Shown in pieces: positions 1 to 9,440 of a stretch of 64,000 bases of DNA. Source of the stretch: Vallicoccus soli (GTDB lineage: Bacteria > Actinomycetota > Actinomycetes > Motilibacterales > Motilibacteraceae). Each line of letters starts with the position of its first letter. Position 1 is the first letter of the stretch. Below the pieces are notes generated by a model. The model searched no databases and was not told where the DNA came from. It saw only the letters and a program-made list of their open reading frames with translations. Made by a program: the position numbers and the translations under genes. The stretch spans positions 682,001-746,000 of the forward strand of contig NZ_QZEZ01000001.1 in assembly GCF_003594885.1 (NCBI RefSeq). The letters run 5' to 3'.

Positions 1-905
1 AGCTGCACGGCGCGCCGGTCTACGTGCGCAAGCAGATCGTCCACAACCGCCACGTCGTCGAGACGCTCGAGGCGCGCGGCGCGGTGTTCGTCGACGAGAC
101 CGACGAGGTGCCCGAGGGCGCGCTCGTCATCTTCTCGGCGCACGGCGTGGCCCCGGTGGTGCACGACGAGGCGCGCAGCCGCGGCCTGCGCACCATCGAC
201 GCGACCTGCCCGCTGGTGACGAAGGTGCACCACGAGGCGCGGCGCTTCGCCGCCGAGGACGTCGACATCCTGCTCATCGGCCACGAGGGCCACGAGGAGG
301 TCATCGGCACCAGCGGCGAGGCGCCCGAGCACATCCACCTCGTCGACGGCCCCGACGACGTGCCGAACGTGCAGGTGCGCGACCCCGAGCGCGTCGCCTG
401 GCTGTCGCAGACCACCCTCAGCGTCGACGAGACGATGGAGACGGTGCGCCGGCTGCGCGAGCGCTTCCCCGCGCTGCAGGACCCGCCCAGCGACGACATC
501 TGCTACGCGACCCAGAACCGGCAGGTCGCCGTCAAGGACATCGCCGCGCAGAGCGACCTCGTCATCGTCGTCGGCTCGGGCAACTCCTCGAACTCCGTGC
601 GGCTCGTCGAGGTCGCCCTCGAGGCGGGCGCCGGGGCGTCGTACCGGGTGGACAAGGCCTCGGAGATCGACCCGGCCACGCTCGAGGGCGTGCGGACCGT
701 GGGCGTCACGAGCGGCGCCTCGGTGCCGGAGGTCCTCGTGCGCGGCGTGCTCGAGCTGCTCGCCGAGCACGGCTTCGGCCAGGTCGAGGAGGTCGTGTCG
801 GCGAAGGAGAGCCTGCTCTTCGCCCTGCCCCCGGAGCTGCGCCGCGACCTGCGCGCCGCCGGCGCCGCGTCCGGGCGCGCCGCCGAGCCCGCCCCCACCG
901 CCTGA
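1..905 (+). CDS. ispH: 4-hydroxy-3-methylbut-2-enyl diphosphate reductase (partial, 5' end missing)
   Basis: IspH performs the last step of the MEP isoprenoid pathway, reducing HMBPP to IPP and DMAPP with a [4Fe-4S] cluster in the cytosol. The frame is open from base 3 ([15 protein letters not shown]) and the family signatures [51 protein letters not shown] and the C-terminal [10 protein letters not shown] are all visible, including Cys in DATCPLV and in ICYATQ. The first cluster cysteine lies upstream of the window, so about 30 or more residues are missing. The C-terminus carries an Ala/Gly/Arg-rich tail after the conserved core. Family assignment is certain; the start lies outside the window. 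Confidence 0.97.
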   Translation, partial: LHGAPVYVRKQIVHNRHVVETLEARGAVFVDETDEVPEGALVIFSAHGVAPVVHDEARSRGLRTIDATCPLVTKVHHEARRFAAEDVDILLIGHEGHEEVIGTSGEAPEHIHLVDGPDDVPNVQVRDPERVAWLSQTTLSVDETMETVRRLRERFPALQDPPSDDICYATQNRQVAVKDIAAQSDLVIVVGSGNSSNSVRLVEVALEAGAGASYRVDKASEIDPATLEGVRTVGVTSGASVPEVLVRGVLELLAEHGFGQVEEVVSAKESLLFALPPELRRDLRAAGAASGRAAEPAPTA

Positions 906-960
906 GCGCACGCCGTGCCGCCGCGGCCGGTGCCGTGGCGAGCGGCCCCTGGCCCCCGCG

Positions 961-966
961 TACCCT
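961..966 (+). promoter_or_regulatory. -10 box TACCCT (leaderless type)
   Basis: TANNNT hexamer ending 8 nt before the ATG at 975. It belongs to a set of eight such boxes in this window placed 6-8 nt before a start codon. No convincing -35 is visible. Confidence 0.5.
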
Positions 967-974
967 GCACGAGC

Positions 975-1280
975 ATGACCCACTGGGGCGGGACGGGGCG
1001 GTACGTCGAGGGCGAGCGCGTCTTCGCGCCGCCGGCGGGCACGTTCGACGCGGACTGGGCCGCGGCGCTGGCCCGCGAGCGCCTCGGCGCCGCGGCGCCC
1101 CCGCAGGAGGACCTCGTCGCCGCGGCGGGCACGGCCTGGCGGGCGCTGCGCGCGGGTGCCGACGAGGGCTCGCTCGCCCCGCTCCTGCAGCGCGAGCACC
1201 GGCTCACCGCCGAGGCGGCGTCCGCGGTCCTGCGCAGCGTCCGGGACTACGTCGCGGCCTACGGCGCCGCCCCCGCCTGA
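975..1280 (+). CDS. hypothetical protein, 101 aa
   Basis: I do not recognise this family. The ATG at 975 (MTHWGGTGRYVEGER) is preferred over an upstream GTG at 915 because a TACCCT box lies 8 nt before it and residues encoded before it are Pro/Arg-rich noise. The product is small, soluble and mostly helical in appearance (Ala/Arg/Glu-rich from residue 25 on), without membrane segments or cysteines. It sits alone between ispH and the convergent rmuC. The high GC3 and the absence of any better frame support it as a real gene. Confidence 0.65.
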   Translation: MTHWGGTGRYVEGERVFAPPAGTFDADWAAALARERLGAAAPPQEDLVAAAGTAWRALRAGADEGSLAPLLQREHRLTAEAASAVLRSVRDYVAAYGAAPA

Positions 1281-1332
1281 CCGGGCGCCCCCCGCCCGCG
1301 CGTGGCCGCCCGGGCCCGGCCCCCGGTGGCCC

Positions 1333-2505
1333 TCACGGCTCGCCGACCACCCGCAGGCGCGCCTGCTCCGCCCCGTCGAGCAGCTCCGGCGCGGTGAGCG
1401 GGCGGGGCACCTCCTCCACCGGCGCCGGCTCGGCGAGGTCGCGGTCGGTGACCCGCAGCTCGGCCAGGCGCCGCGCCGGGCGCAGGACGCTGCGCTCGAG
1501 CGAGCCGACCGCCGCGTTGTAGTCCTCGACGGAGCGGCGCAGCGAGCGCCCGAGCTTGTCGACGTGCCCGCCGAGGGTGCCGAGCCGCTGGTAGAGCTCC
1601 TGCCCCAGCTCGAACACCTCCCGCGCGTTGTCGGTGAGCGCCTGCTGCTGCCACGCGTACGCCACCGTGCGCAGCATCGCGACGAGCGTCGTCGGGGTCG
1701 CGATGACGACCCGGCGGGCCATCGCGTGCTCGAGCAGGGCCGGGTCCTGCTCGAGGGCCGGGGCCAGGAACGCCTCTCCGGGGACGAAGAGGACGACGAG
1801 CTCGGGGGTCGGTCGGAAGGCCGCCCAGTACTCCTTGTCGGCGAGCCCGTCGACGTGCGCGCGCAGGTGCCGCGCGTGGGCGGCGAGCCGCTCGGCCCGC
1901 AGCGCGTCGTCGCGGGCCTCGGCCGCCTGCAGGAAGGCGGCCAGCGAGACCTTCGCGTCGACGACGACGCTGCGCCCGCCGGCGAGCCGTACGACGAGGT
2001 CGGGGCGCTGCACGCGCCCGTCGACGACGACCGACGGCTGCTCGTCGAAGTCGCACCGCTCGAGCATCCCGGCGAGCTCGACGACCCGCCGCAGCTGCAC
2101 CTCGCCCCAGCGCCCGCGGGCCTGCGGCGCGCTGAGCGCCGAGACGAGGGACGCGGTCTGCTCGCGCAGCGCCTCGCTCGTCTCGCGCGCGAGCCCGACC
2201 TGCTGGGTCAGGGCGTGGTAGGCGCCGACCCGCGCGCGCTCGAGCTCGTGCAGGTGGCCCTCGACGCGGGCGAGGGTCTCGCGCAGCGGGGCGACGACGC
2301 CCTCCACCTCGGCCCGCCGCGCGGCGAGCTCCCCGCCCGCGGCGGCGCCCGCCTCGCGGAACCGGGCGTCGGCGAGCTCGAGCAGCCGGCGGTCGCGGGC
2401 CTCCATCGCGGCCGGGTCGAGGGCCCGGCGCTGGGCGAGCAGGAGCCCCAGGGCCAGGCCGGCGGCGAGGCCGAGCAGCAGCAGGAGGACGGGCGTCGGG
2501 TCCAT
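1333..2505 (-). CDS. rmuC: DNA recombination protein RmuC
   Basis: RmuC is a predicted nuclease-like protein that limits DNA inversions at short inverted repeats. The 390-aa product starts MDPTPVLLLLLGLAAG with one N-terminal membrane anchor (about residues 4-24), continues with an Arg/Glu-rich coiled coil (about 30-110), then the RmuC core with QARGRWGEVQLRRVVELAGM, RPDLVVRLAGGRSVVVDAK and VLFVPGEAFLAPAL. The ATG at 2505 is the only start giving the normal membrane-anchored form. It diverges from ychF across 144 nt that contain a palindromic dispersed element. Length is normal for the family. Confidence 0.93.
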   Translation of the reverse strand: MDPTPVLLLLLGLAAGLALGLLLAQRRALDPAAMEARDRRLLELADARFREAGAAAGGELAARRAEVEGVVAPLRETLARVEGHLHELERARVGAYHALTQQVGLARETSEALREQTASLVSALSAPQARGRWGEVQLRRVVELAGMLERCDFDEQPSVVVDGRVQRPDLVVRLAGGRSVVVDAKVSLAAFLQAAEARDDALRAERLAAHARHLRAHVDGLADKEYWAAFRPTPELVVLFVPGEAFLAPALEQDPALLEHAMARRVVIATPTTLVAMLRTVAYAWQQQALTDNAREVFELGQELYQRLGTLGGHVDKLGRSLRRSVEDYNAAVGSLERSVLRPARRLAELRVTDRDLAEPAPVEEVPRPLTAPELLDGAEQARLRVVGEP

Positions 2506-2540
2506 GGCGCGGATGCTCCCGGGGGCGTCCGACAGGTTCG

Positions 2541-2620
2541 CCGTGCGAGGCGTACGGGTGCCGGACGAGGCCAGGACGCCTCGCGGGGCACCCGTACGGG
2601 TGCCTCGCGTGGTCAACGAG
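2541..2620. repeat. dispersed palindromic element, copy 1
   Basis: An intergenic element between rmuC and ychF. It holds a perfect 18-bp palindrome GGCACCCGTACGGGTGCC at 2587-2604 and a half copy CGTACGGGTGCCGG at 2551-2564; the two CGTACG cores are exactly 42 bp apart. The reverse complement of 2587-2614 matches 27100-27127 at 27 of 28 positions, and the 42-bp core spacing is the same in both copies, so they share an origin or a binding partner. Confidence 0.75.
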
Positions 2621-2635
2621 GGGGAGGTCGCGCCG

Positions 2636-2641
2636 TAGGAT
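2636..2641 (+). promoter_or_regulatory. -10 box TAGGAT before ychF
   Basis: TANNNT hexamer ending 8 nt before the GTG start of ychF, consistent with a leaderless or near-leaderless transcript. Confidence 0.5.
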
Positions 2642-2649
2642 CGAACCCC

Positions 2650-3741
<1,092 letters not shown>

Positions 3742-3745
3742 CCCC

Positions 3746-3952
3746 TCACGCGCGGTGCACCGCGCGCTCGTGCCGGGTCAGGTCCAGCGTGCGCGGCACG
3801 GCGACCCGGTGGTCGTCCGCCAGCCGTTGCAGCGCCGCGAGGTCACCCTCCAGCACCGACTGCCCGTACTCGTCCCCCTGCACCCTCGCCTGCAGCAGGG
3901 CGTGCTCCGCCGCCACCACCCGACGACGCAGCTCCGACGCGAACTCACCCAT
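3746..3952 (-). CDS. hypothetical protein, 68 aa
   Basis: A small, probably all-helical charged protein starting MGEFASELRRRVVAAEH, with ARVQGDEYGQSVLEGDLAALQRLADDH in the middle. A clear Shine-Dalgarno (AGGAGGC on the minus strand, about 3956-3962) precedes the ATG at 3952. There are no membrane segments or metal motifs. It resembles small uncharacterised actinobacterial proteins, but I cannot assign a function. It stands alone, convergent with ychF and divergent from the diguanylate cyclase gene. Confidence 0.72.
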   Translation of the reverse strand: MGEFASELRRRVVAAEHALLQARVQGDEYGQSVLEGDLAALQRLADDHRVAVPRTLDLTRHERAVHRA

Positions 3953-4145
3953 GGCGTGCCTCCTGCGCCGCCCCGCGGCCCCGCGGCCCTCGTGCTGAAG
4001 CCCGACCACGTCGAGCGGCGCGGCACGGATCCCCGGTGGTGCGCCGGGGCAAACACCGGTGCGACGAGCGGGTGCGCGCCGCGGCGCCCCGGTGCCGCAC
4101 GGGCCGGGCCTCAAGCGGCGCGGCGCGGCTGCCGACGGGTCCACG

Positions 4146-6536
4146 GTGAGCCAGGACCGACCCTCCGCCGCGGCGCTCGTGCGCAGCGGCGCGTTCGCCC
4201 TCGCCCACCTCGCCGCCGTCCTGCTGGGCCGGCTCACGGTCGAGGAGGGCGCGAGCCTCAGCCTCGTGTGGCCGGCCGGCGGCGTGGCCGCGGTGTGGTT
4301 CGCCGCCCAGCGCCGCGCCGGGACGCGGGGGCCGGACCTGGCCGCGCTCGCGCTGACGACCGGCGGGGCCAACCTCGTGACCGGCGCCGAGCCGGTCCTC
4401 GCCGCCTGCTCCGCCGCGGCGGGGCTGCTGCAGGTGCTCGTCCTGCACGCCCTGCTCGCCCGCTGGTGCCCCTCGCTGTGGGGGGCCGGCGGCGAGGAGC
4501 CGCTGCGCCGGCCCCGCCAGCTCGGGGCGCTGGTCCTCGCCGCGGTGAGCGCCACCGCGGCGGGCGCCGCCCTGGGCCCGGGCGCGGTGGGGGTGCTCGA
4601 GGGCACCTGGTCGCTCGTCACGCTGGGGGTCTGGGTGACCCGCGGCACGGTGAGCGTCGTGGTGCTCGGGACCGTCGGCCTGCTGCTGGGGGCCCGGCTC
4701 GCCCAGCACCGCCGCCGCCGGGCGGGCGCGCCCGCGCGGGCGGACGACCTGCCGCCGCTGCTGCCCCCGGGCCGCTGGGCGCGCGTCGAGCTCGCGCTCG
4801 CGGTGGTCGCCACGGCCGCCGGCTACGTCCTCGTCTTCACCGTCCTCGACGGCCTGCCCATCGCGTTCCCCCTGCTCGCGCTCACGGTCTGGGTGGCGCT
4901 GCGCGCGGGCACGACGGTCGTCGCGCTGCACGGCCTCGCCGCCGCCGTCACGGCGGTCGCGTTCACGCTGCACGGCGAGGGCCCCTTCGCCGCGGTCGCC
5001 GACCACCCCGCGCGCGCGCTCGTGGTGCAGCTCTTCGGCGGGCTCGTCGCGGTGCTCGGGACGCTGCTGGCGCTCGGCCGTGACGAGCGCGACGACCTGC
5101 TGCGCGCCGTGCGCGCCGTCGCGCGCGAGGCCGAGCGCCGCGAGCGCCTGACGCAGACCGTGCTCGACACGGTGGACGTCGGGATCGTGGTCGCGGACCC
5201 CCAGGGCCGGCTGGTCCTGCTCAACGACGCGGCGCGCGGCTGGCACGGCCTCGACGCGCGGGCCGCCCTCGACCCCGGCGAGCACGCGCAGGCGTACGGG
5301 CTCCTCGCCCCCGACGGGCGCCCCCTCGACGCCGACGAGGTGCCGCTGCGCCGCGCCCTGGCGGAGGGGGCGGTGGACGGCGTGCCCATGCTCATCCGCG
5401 CGCAGGGGCGGGCCGACCGCAGCGTCGTGTGCACCGGCCGCACGATGGCGGCGGCGGACGGCAGCCCCCTCGGTGCGGTCGTGGCCATGCACGACGTGAC
5501 GCAGGCGCTCGCCCGCGAGGGCGAGCTGCGCACCGCGCACGACCGGCTCACCGAGCACATCGAGCACGCCGAGGTGCTGGCGCGGGCGTCGCGCTCCCTC
5601 GCCACGAGCGACGACCCCCGCGGGGCCATCTGCCGCGCCGTCTGCGAGCTCACCGGCGCGGAGGGGGCGTACCTGCTGCAGCCCGACGAGCACGGGGTCC
5701 TCGTCTCGACGGCGCTCGTCGGGCTCGACGACGTGCCGGTGCGGCTCGACCCGTCGTCGGACGTCTCGCTGGCGCTCGTCGCGTACGGGTCGGCGCGCCC
5801 GCTCTTCGTCGCCGACGTGCGCAGCCACCCGGAGAACAGCGACGCGCTGCGGCGCGCCTTCGACATCGCCTCGGGCGCCTGGCAGCCCCTCGTGCTGCCC
5901 GGGGACCGGGTCGTCGGCGTGATCGGCGCGCTGTGGCACCGCCCGGTGGCCGGGCTCCCCGCGCACGTCCCGGCGATGCTCGAGACGCTGGCCGCGGAGG
6001 CCGCGCACGTCGTGGAGCGCGCCGACCTGCTCTCCCGCCTCGAGCGCGCCGCGCAGCGCGACCCGCTGACCGGGCTGGCCAACCGGCGGCGCTGGGACGA
6101 GGTCGCCGCCCAGGAGACCGCGCGGGCCGCCCGCTCGGGGGCGCCGCTGACCTTCGCCCTCGTCGACCTCGACCGGTTCAAGGCGTACAACGACGGCCTC
6201 GGGCACCTCGCCGGCGACGCGCTGCTGCGCGACTTCGCCGTGGCGGCCGAGGCGTGCCTGCGCCGCGAGGACGTCCTCGCGCGCTGGGGCGGCGAGGAGT
6301 TCGCGCTCGCCCTGCCCGGCTGCGCGGGGGCCGACGCCGTCGCCGTCGCGGACCGGGTGCGGGCCGCGGTCCCGCACGGGCAGACCTGCACGGTCGGGCT
6401 GGCCACGTGGTGGCCGGGGGAGACGGCGGCCGAGGCCCTCGCGCGCGCGGACGCGGCGCTCTACCGCGGCAAGCAGGCCGGGCGCGACGCCACCGTCGTC
6501 GCCGACCCGCCCGGCGCCGTGCCGGCGCTGCGCTGA
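4146..6536 (+). CDS. membrane-bound sensor diguanylate cyclase (MASE1-like, PAS, GAF, GGDEF)
   Basis: Predicted to make the second messenger c-di-GMP from two GTP in response to a membrane or ligand signal. The 796-aa chain has an N-terminal MASE1-like array of about eight hydrophobic segments (residues 10-310, including LVWPAGGVAAVWFA), a PAS domain (about 335-450, VDVGIVVADPQGRLVLLN), a GAF domain (about 475-620) and a GGDEF domain (about 635-785). The active site is GGEEF at 715-719, and an inhibitory I-site RxxD (706-709) lies five residues before it, so product inhibition is likely. The GTG at 4146 is preferred because the upstream codons encode no membrane helix. No phosphodiesterase (EAL) domain is present. 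Confidence 0.9.
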   Translation: MSQDRPSAAALVRSGAFALAHLAAVLLGRLTVEEGASLSLVWPAGGVAAVWFAAQRRAGTRGPDLAALALTTGGANLVTGAEPVLAACSAAAGLLQVLVLHALLARWCPSLWGAGGEEPLRRPRQLGALVLAAVSATAAGAALGPGAVGVLEGTWSLVTLGVWVTRGTVSVVVLGTVGLLLGARLAQHRRRRAGAPARADDLPPLLPPGRWARVELALAVVATAAGYVLVFTVLDGLPIAFPLLALTVWVALRAGTTVVALHGLAAAVTAVAFTLHGEGPFAAVADHPARALVVQLFGGLVAVLGTLLALGRDERDDLLRAVRAVAREAERRERLTQTVLDTVDVGIVVADPQGRLVLLNDAARGWHGLDARAALDPGEHAQAYGLLAPDGRPLDADEVPLRRALAEGAVDGVPMLIRAQGRADRSVVCTGRTMAAADGSPLGAVVAMHDVTQALAREGELRTAHDRLTEHIEHAEVLARASRSLATSDDPRGAICRAVCELTGAEGAYLLQPDEHGVLVSTALVGLDDVPVRLDPSSDVSLALVAYGSARPLFVADVRSHPENSDALRRAFDIASGAWQPLVLPGDRVVGVIGALWHRPVAGLPAHVPAMLETLAAEAAHVVERADLLSRLERAAQRDPLTGLANRRRWDEVAAQETARAARSGAPLTFALVDLDRFKAYNDGLGHLAGDALLRDFAVAAEACLRREDVLARWGGEEFALALPGCAGADAVAVADRVRAAVPHGQTCTVGLATWWPGETAAEALARADAALYRGKQAGRDATVVADPPGAVPALR

Positions 6537-6550
6537 GGGGCCGGCCCGGC

Positions 6551-6967
6551 TCAGGACCCGGCGACGTTGACCATCCAGTCGATGCCGTAGCGGTCCGAGC
6601 ACATCCCGAACCAGTCGCCCCAGGGCGCCTTCTCCAGCGGCACCGTGACCTGGCCGCCGTCGGTGAGGCGCTCCCAGACCCCGCGCAGGCGCTCCTCGTC
6701 CTCCGGCCCGCCGCTGAGCGAGACCGCGTGCCGCGACTGCTCCGGGGTCGGCATCCCGGCCGGGGTGTCGGCGGCCATGAGGACCATGCCGTCCTCGGTG
6801 CGCAGCTGGGAGTGCATGACCTTGTCGGCGTCGGCCGGGTCCTGGGCCATCCCGAACTCGGCGAAGGTGCTGCGCTCGAGCGTGCCGCCCAGCACGGACC
6901 GGTAGAAGTCCATGGCCTGGCGGGCCTCGTCGCGGAAGTTGAGGTACGGGTTCAGCTGGACGCTCAC
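6551..6967 (-). CDS. VOC/PhnB-like glyoxalase-fold protein
   Basis: A 138-aa vicinal-oxygen-chelate fold protein of the PhnB-like type (NPYLNFRDEARQAMDFYRSVLGG ... PWGDWFGMCSDRYGIDWMVNV). These proteins are usually annotated as VOC family; substrates are mostly unknown. The GTG at 6967 is preceded by a strong Shine-Dalgarno (GAGGAGGAA on the minus strand). It is monocistronic and converges on the diguanylate cyclase gene 14 nt away. A perfect inverted repeat at 6985-7005 lies directly upstream. Confidence 0.88.
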   Translation of the reverse strand: MSVQLNPYLNFRDEARQAMDFYRSVLGGTLERSTFAEFGMAQDPADADKVMHSQLRTEDGMVLMAADTPAGMPTPEQSRHAVSLSGGPEDEERLRGVWERLTDGGQVTVPLEKAPWGDWFGMCSDRYGIDWMVNVAGS

Positions 6968-6984
6968 GGGTTCCTCCTCGGCTC

Positions 6985-7005
6985 CGTCGACCCGGTCGGT
7001 CGACG
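6985..7005. promoter_or_regulatory. inverted repeat upstream of the VOC gene
   Basis: Perfect 7-bp arms CGTCGAC and GTCGACG with a 7-nt spacer, 18 nt upstream of the VOC start codon. Placement suits an operator; no regulator is encoded next to it. Confidence 0.4.
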
Positions 7006-7146
7006 TGCTGGCAGACCGGTGCCGGGGACGCTACTCATCGGCCGGCCCGCGCGGGGGCTGCTGCCGGGGGACTAGTCACGACGGGCTAGCCCGGACGGTG
7101 CCGACGGGCCATGCGGCGCCCGCGCCCGCGCGCCGAGGGACACCGG

Positions 7147-7323
7147 GTGACGACAGCGACCACCCGTACGAGGGCCCGCGCGGCCGGCCGGCGCGAGCGC
7201 CTGCTCCGCCACCGCTGCGGCGCCTGCCGCTCCCTGTGGACGCTGCAGGTGGACCTGCGGGGCGGCGTCCCGCTCGTGCGCTGCACGGCCTGCGGCGCCC
7301 AGCGGGGGCGCGGGGCGGCCTGA
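7147..7323 (+). CDS. small zinc-ribbon protein, 58 aa
   Basis: A basic N-terminus (TRTRARAAGRRERLLRHR) is followed by CGAC, a 17-residue spacer and CTAC, a two-CxxC zinc ribbon ending GAQRGRGAA. Such mini-proteins bind zinc and often nucleic acid or a partner protein; the role here is unknown. The GTG at 7147 follows GAGGGA with about 7 nt spacing, better than the ATG at 7111, which has no ribosome-binding site. It lies upstream of and on the same strand as the oxidoreductase. Confidence 0.6.
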   Translation: MTTATTRTRARAAGRRERLLRHRCGACRSLWTLQVDLRGGVPLVRCTACGAQRGRGAA

Positions 7324-7395
7324 GCACGGGGGGCTCGAGCACGGGGCGTGGGAGCGCTCTCGCCCCCGGCTGCGCGGGTGGGGCAGACTGCCCCC

Positions 7396-8406
7396 GTGCC
7401 CACCACCGAGCCCCTGCGCATCGGCGTCCTCGGCGCCGCCCGCATCGCCCCGCGCGCCCTCGTCGCGCCCGCCCACGAGACCGGCGCGCGGCTGGTCGCC
7501 GTCGCCGCGCGGGACCGGTCCCGCGCCGAGGCCTTCGCCGCCGAGCACGGGTTCGAGCGCGTCGTCGGGTCGTACGAGGAGGTCCTCGCCGACCCCGAGG
7601 TCGAGCTGGTCTACGTCCCGCTCGCCAACGGCCTGCACGGGCCGTGGAACCTGCGCGCGGTGCGCGCGGGCAAGCACGTCCTCAGCGAGAAGCCGTTCGC
7701 GAGCGACGCCGTCGAGGCCGAGGAGGTCGTCGCGGCGGCGCGCGGCGCCGGCGTGCGGGTGGTCGAGGGCTTCCACTACGCCCACCACCCGCTCGTGCGC
7801 CGGGTGCTCGAGCTCGTGGGCTCCGGCGAGATCGGGGCGCTGCGCCACGTCGAGGCGCACGTCGACATCCCGGCGCCGGCCGACGACGACCCCCGCTGGT
7901 CGCTGGAGCTCGCGGGCGGCGCCTTCATGGACCTCGGCTGCTACGCCCTGCACGTCGTGCGGCTGCTCGCGGCGGCGGCCGGCGGCGCTCCGCGCGTCGT
8001 CGCGGCCACCGCCCGCGAGCGGGACGGGCACCCCGGCGTGGACGAGCGCCTCGCGGTCGACCTCGAGCTCCCCGGCGGCGCCACGGCGCTCGCCTCCTGC
8101 GACATGGCCGCGGCGGGCGTGCGGATGTCGCTGCGCGTCGAGGGCACCGCGGGCGAGCTCTCCGCCCCGGACTTCGTGCTGCCGCACGGCGACGACCGGC
8201 TCGTCGTGCGCAGCGCGCGCGAGGAGCGCGTCGAGCGCCTGGGCACGCGCTCGACCTTCACCTACCAGCTCGAGGCCGTCGCCGCGCACGTGCGCGACGG
8301 CGCCCCGATCGTCACCGACGCGGACGACGCCGTCGCGCAGGCCCGCCTCGTCGACGCCTGCTACGCCGCGGCGGGGCTGCCGCCCCGCCCCCGCACCGCG
8401 CTCTGA
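7396..8406 (+). CDS. Gfo/Idh/MocA family NAD(P)-dependent oxidoreductase
   Basis: A 336-aa cytosolic dehydrogenase of the glucose-fructose oxidoreductase/inositol dehydrogenase family. The Rossmann motif IGVLGAARIAP is at residues 8-18, followed by VPLANGLHGPWNLRAVRAGKHVLSEKPFA with the conserved EKP lysine, and the C-terminal domain with GGAFMDLGCYALH (conserved D and H). The substrate is probably a sugar, polyol or trans-dihydrodiol and cannot be fixed from sequence. The GTG at 7396 follows a CAGACT box 6 nt upstream, a near match to the leaderless pattern. Confidence 0.92.
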   Translation: MPTTEPLRIGVLGAARIAPRALVAPAHETGARLVAVAARDRSRAEAFAAEHGFERVVGSYEEVLADPEVELVYVPLANGLHGPWNLRAVRAGKHVLSEKPFASDAVEAEEVVAAARGAGVRVVEGFHYAHHPLVRRVLELVGSGEIGALRHVEAHVDIPAPADDDPRWSLELAGGAFMDLGCYALHVVRLLAAAAGGAPRVVAATARERDGHPGVDERLAVDLELPGGATALASCDMAAAGVRMSLRVEGTAGELSAPDFVLPHGDDRLVVRSAREERVERLGTRSTFTYQLEAVAAHVRDGAPIVTDADDAVAQARLVDACYAAAGLPPRPRTAL

Positions 8407-8436
8407 GCCGGGCGCCGGGGGCCGGGGGCCGGGGCC

Positions 8437-9348
8437 TCAGCCGACGGCCCCCGGCGTCGCCGGGCCCGTCGGCTGCACGGCCGCCCCGGGCAGGATCCAC
8501 TTCTCCGCGGGCGCGGGGTAGCAGGCCGTCGGGCCCCCCTCGTAGCCGTCGCCGAAGGCGCGGATGCGCTGGAAGCCGGTGCCGTGCGCCTGCGGCTCGG
8601 TCCACGGCGTCCCCGGCACGTCGCGCGCGGAGATGACGGCGACCGTCGCCTCGTCGAGGTCGCCGGCCTCGAGCAGGCGCTGGTCGGCCGCCGAGCGCGA
8701 CCAGGCGCCGGCGAAGCAGTCCGCCTGCAGCTCGCGCAGGATGCCGAGCCGCTCCTGGCGCGGCAGGCGCACCTGCACGGCGTGGCCGAACTCGTGGGCG
8801 AGGACGAAGGCGGCGGCGAAGTCCCCGGCCTGCACGTAGTAGGGGATGATGAGGCCGGTCTCGTCCCAGGCGATGAAGTCGCCCCGCGAGCAGTAGAACG
8901 CGTTGCGCGCGGGCGCCGGCTCGCCGCCGCACGAGGGGCCGGGCTCCTCCTCGGGGCGGTAGTACGTGTAGCCGCCCTGCAGCGGCGTGAACCGCACGCC
9001 GAACTCGTCCGGGAGCGTCTCGCCCCAGTAGTCCTCGAGCGACCCGAGCACCGTGCGCAGCGTCGTCTGGAAGGTGGGGTAGTCGAACTCGGTGCGGGTG
9101 TCCGAGCGGATCACCACGCCCTCGCGCGCCGCCTGCCCGGGCTCGGCGCGCTCGACCCGGCCGGTCTGCTCGCCCGCGCGCTCCTTGGCCTCCTCGACGG
9201 CGCCGCGCACCACCTCGACGATGCGCTGGCCCACGCGGTCGGCGTCGACGGAGTTGCTCTCGCCGGTGCTGCACCCCGCCACGAGCAGGGACAGGGCGGC
9301 GGCGGTCGCGGCGGCGGCCGTACGGGCGGTGCGGTGCGGGCTGCGCAC
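8437..9348 (-). CDS. neutral zinc metallopeptidase, lipoprotein (YpfJ-like)
   Basis: A 303-aa predicted lipoprotein of the putative neutral zinc metallopeptidase family. The signal peptide ends in the lipobox LVAGC (Cys26), so it should be anchored to the outer face of the membrane. The zinc motif HEFGH is at 185-189, followed by the conserved ELQADCFAGAW, whose glutamate is a likely third ligand, and by TPLQGGYTYYRPEEEPGPSCGG and AFYCSRGDFIAWDE upstream. The GTG at 9348 follows an AGGAG. Its physiological substrate is unknown. The gene converges on the Gfo/Idh/MocA gene and shares strand with the sirtuin upstream. Confidence 0.9.
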   Translation of the reverse strand: MRSPHRTARTAAAATAAALSLLVAGCSTGESNSVDADRVGQRIVEVVRGAVEEAKERAGEQTGRVERAEPGQAAREGVVIRSDTRTEFDYPTFQTTLRTVLGSLEDYWGETLPDEFGVRFTPLQGGYTYYRPEEEPGPSCGGEPAPARNAFYCSRGDFIAWDETGLIIPYYVQAGDFAAAFVLAHEFGHAVQVRLPRQERLGILRELQADCFAGAWSRSAADQRLLEAGDLDEATVAVISARDVPGTPWTEPQAHGTGFQRIRAFGDGYEGGPTACYPAPAEKWILPGAAVQPTGPATPGAVG

Positions 9349-9440
9349 GGGGCGGCTCCTCGGGGGTCGGGCTCGGCGGGGCGCTACCCGTCCGCGGGCC
9401 CGGGACACCACGGGGGCGCGGCGTCCTCGGCCGCGACCGC

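Noticed and set aside
4031-4064. CCCCGG/CCGGGG stem followed by GGCAAAC upstream of the diguanylate cyclase, reminiscent of a c-di-GMP (GEMM) riboswitch
   Set aside because: The conserved GACGCAAAGCC-like half and the second helix of GEMM are missing; a covariance-model search would be needed to revive it.
3945-6602. Very long antisense reading frame opposite the diguanylate cyclase, and similar ones opposite typA, the sugar operon and desD
   Set aside because: Shadows of high-GC coding sequence: they lack domains, consist of Arg/Ala/Gly-rich noise and oppose a convincing gene.
7150-7175. Third copy of the palindromic element (ACCACCCGTACG near 7160, and a similar string near 33460)
   Set aside because: Only about 12 bases match, with neither the 18-bp palindrome nor the 42-bp core spacing.
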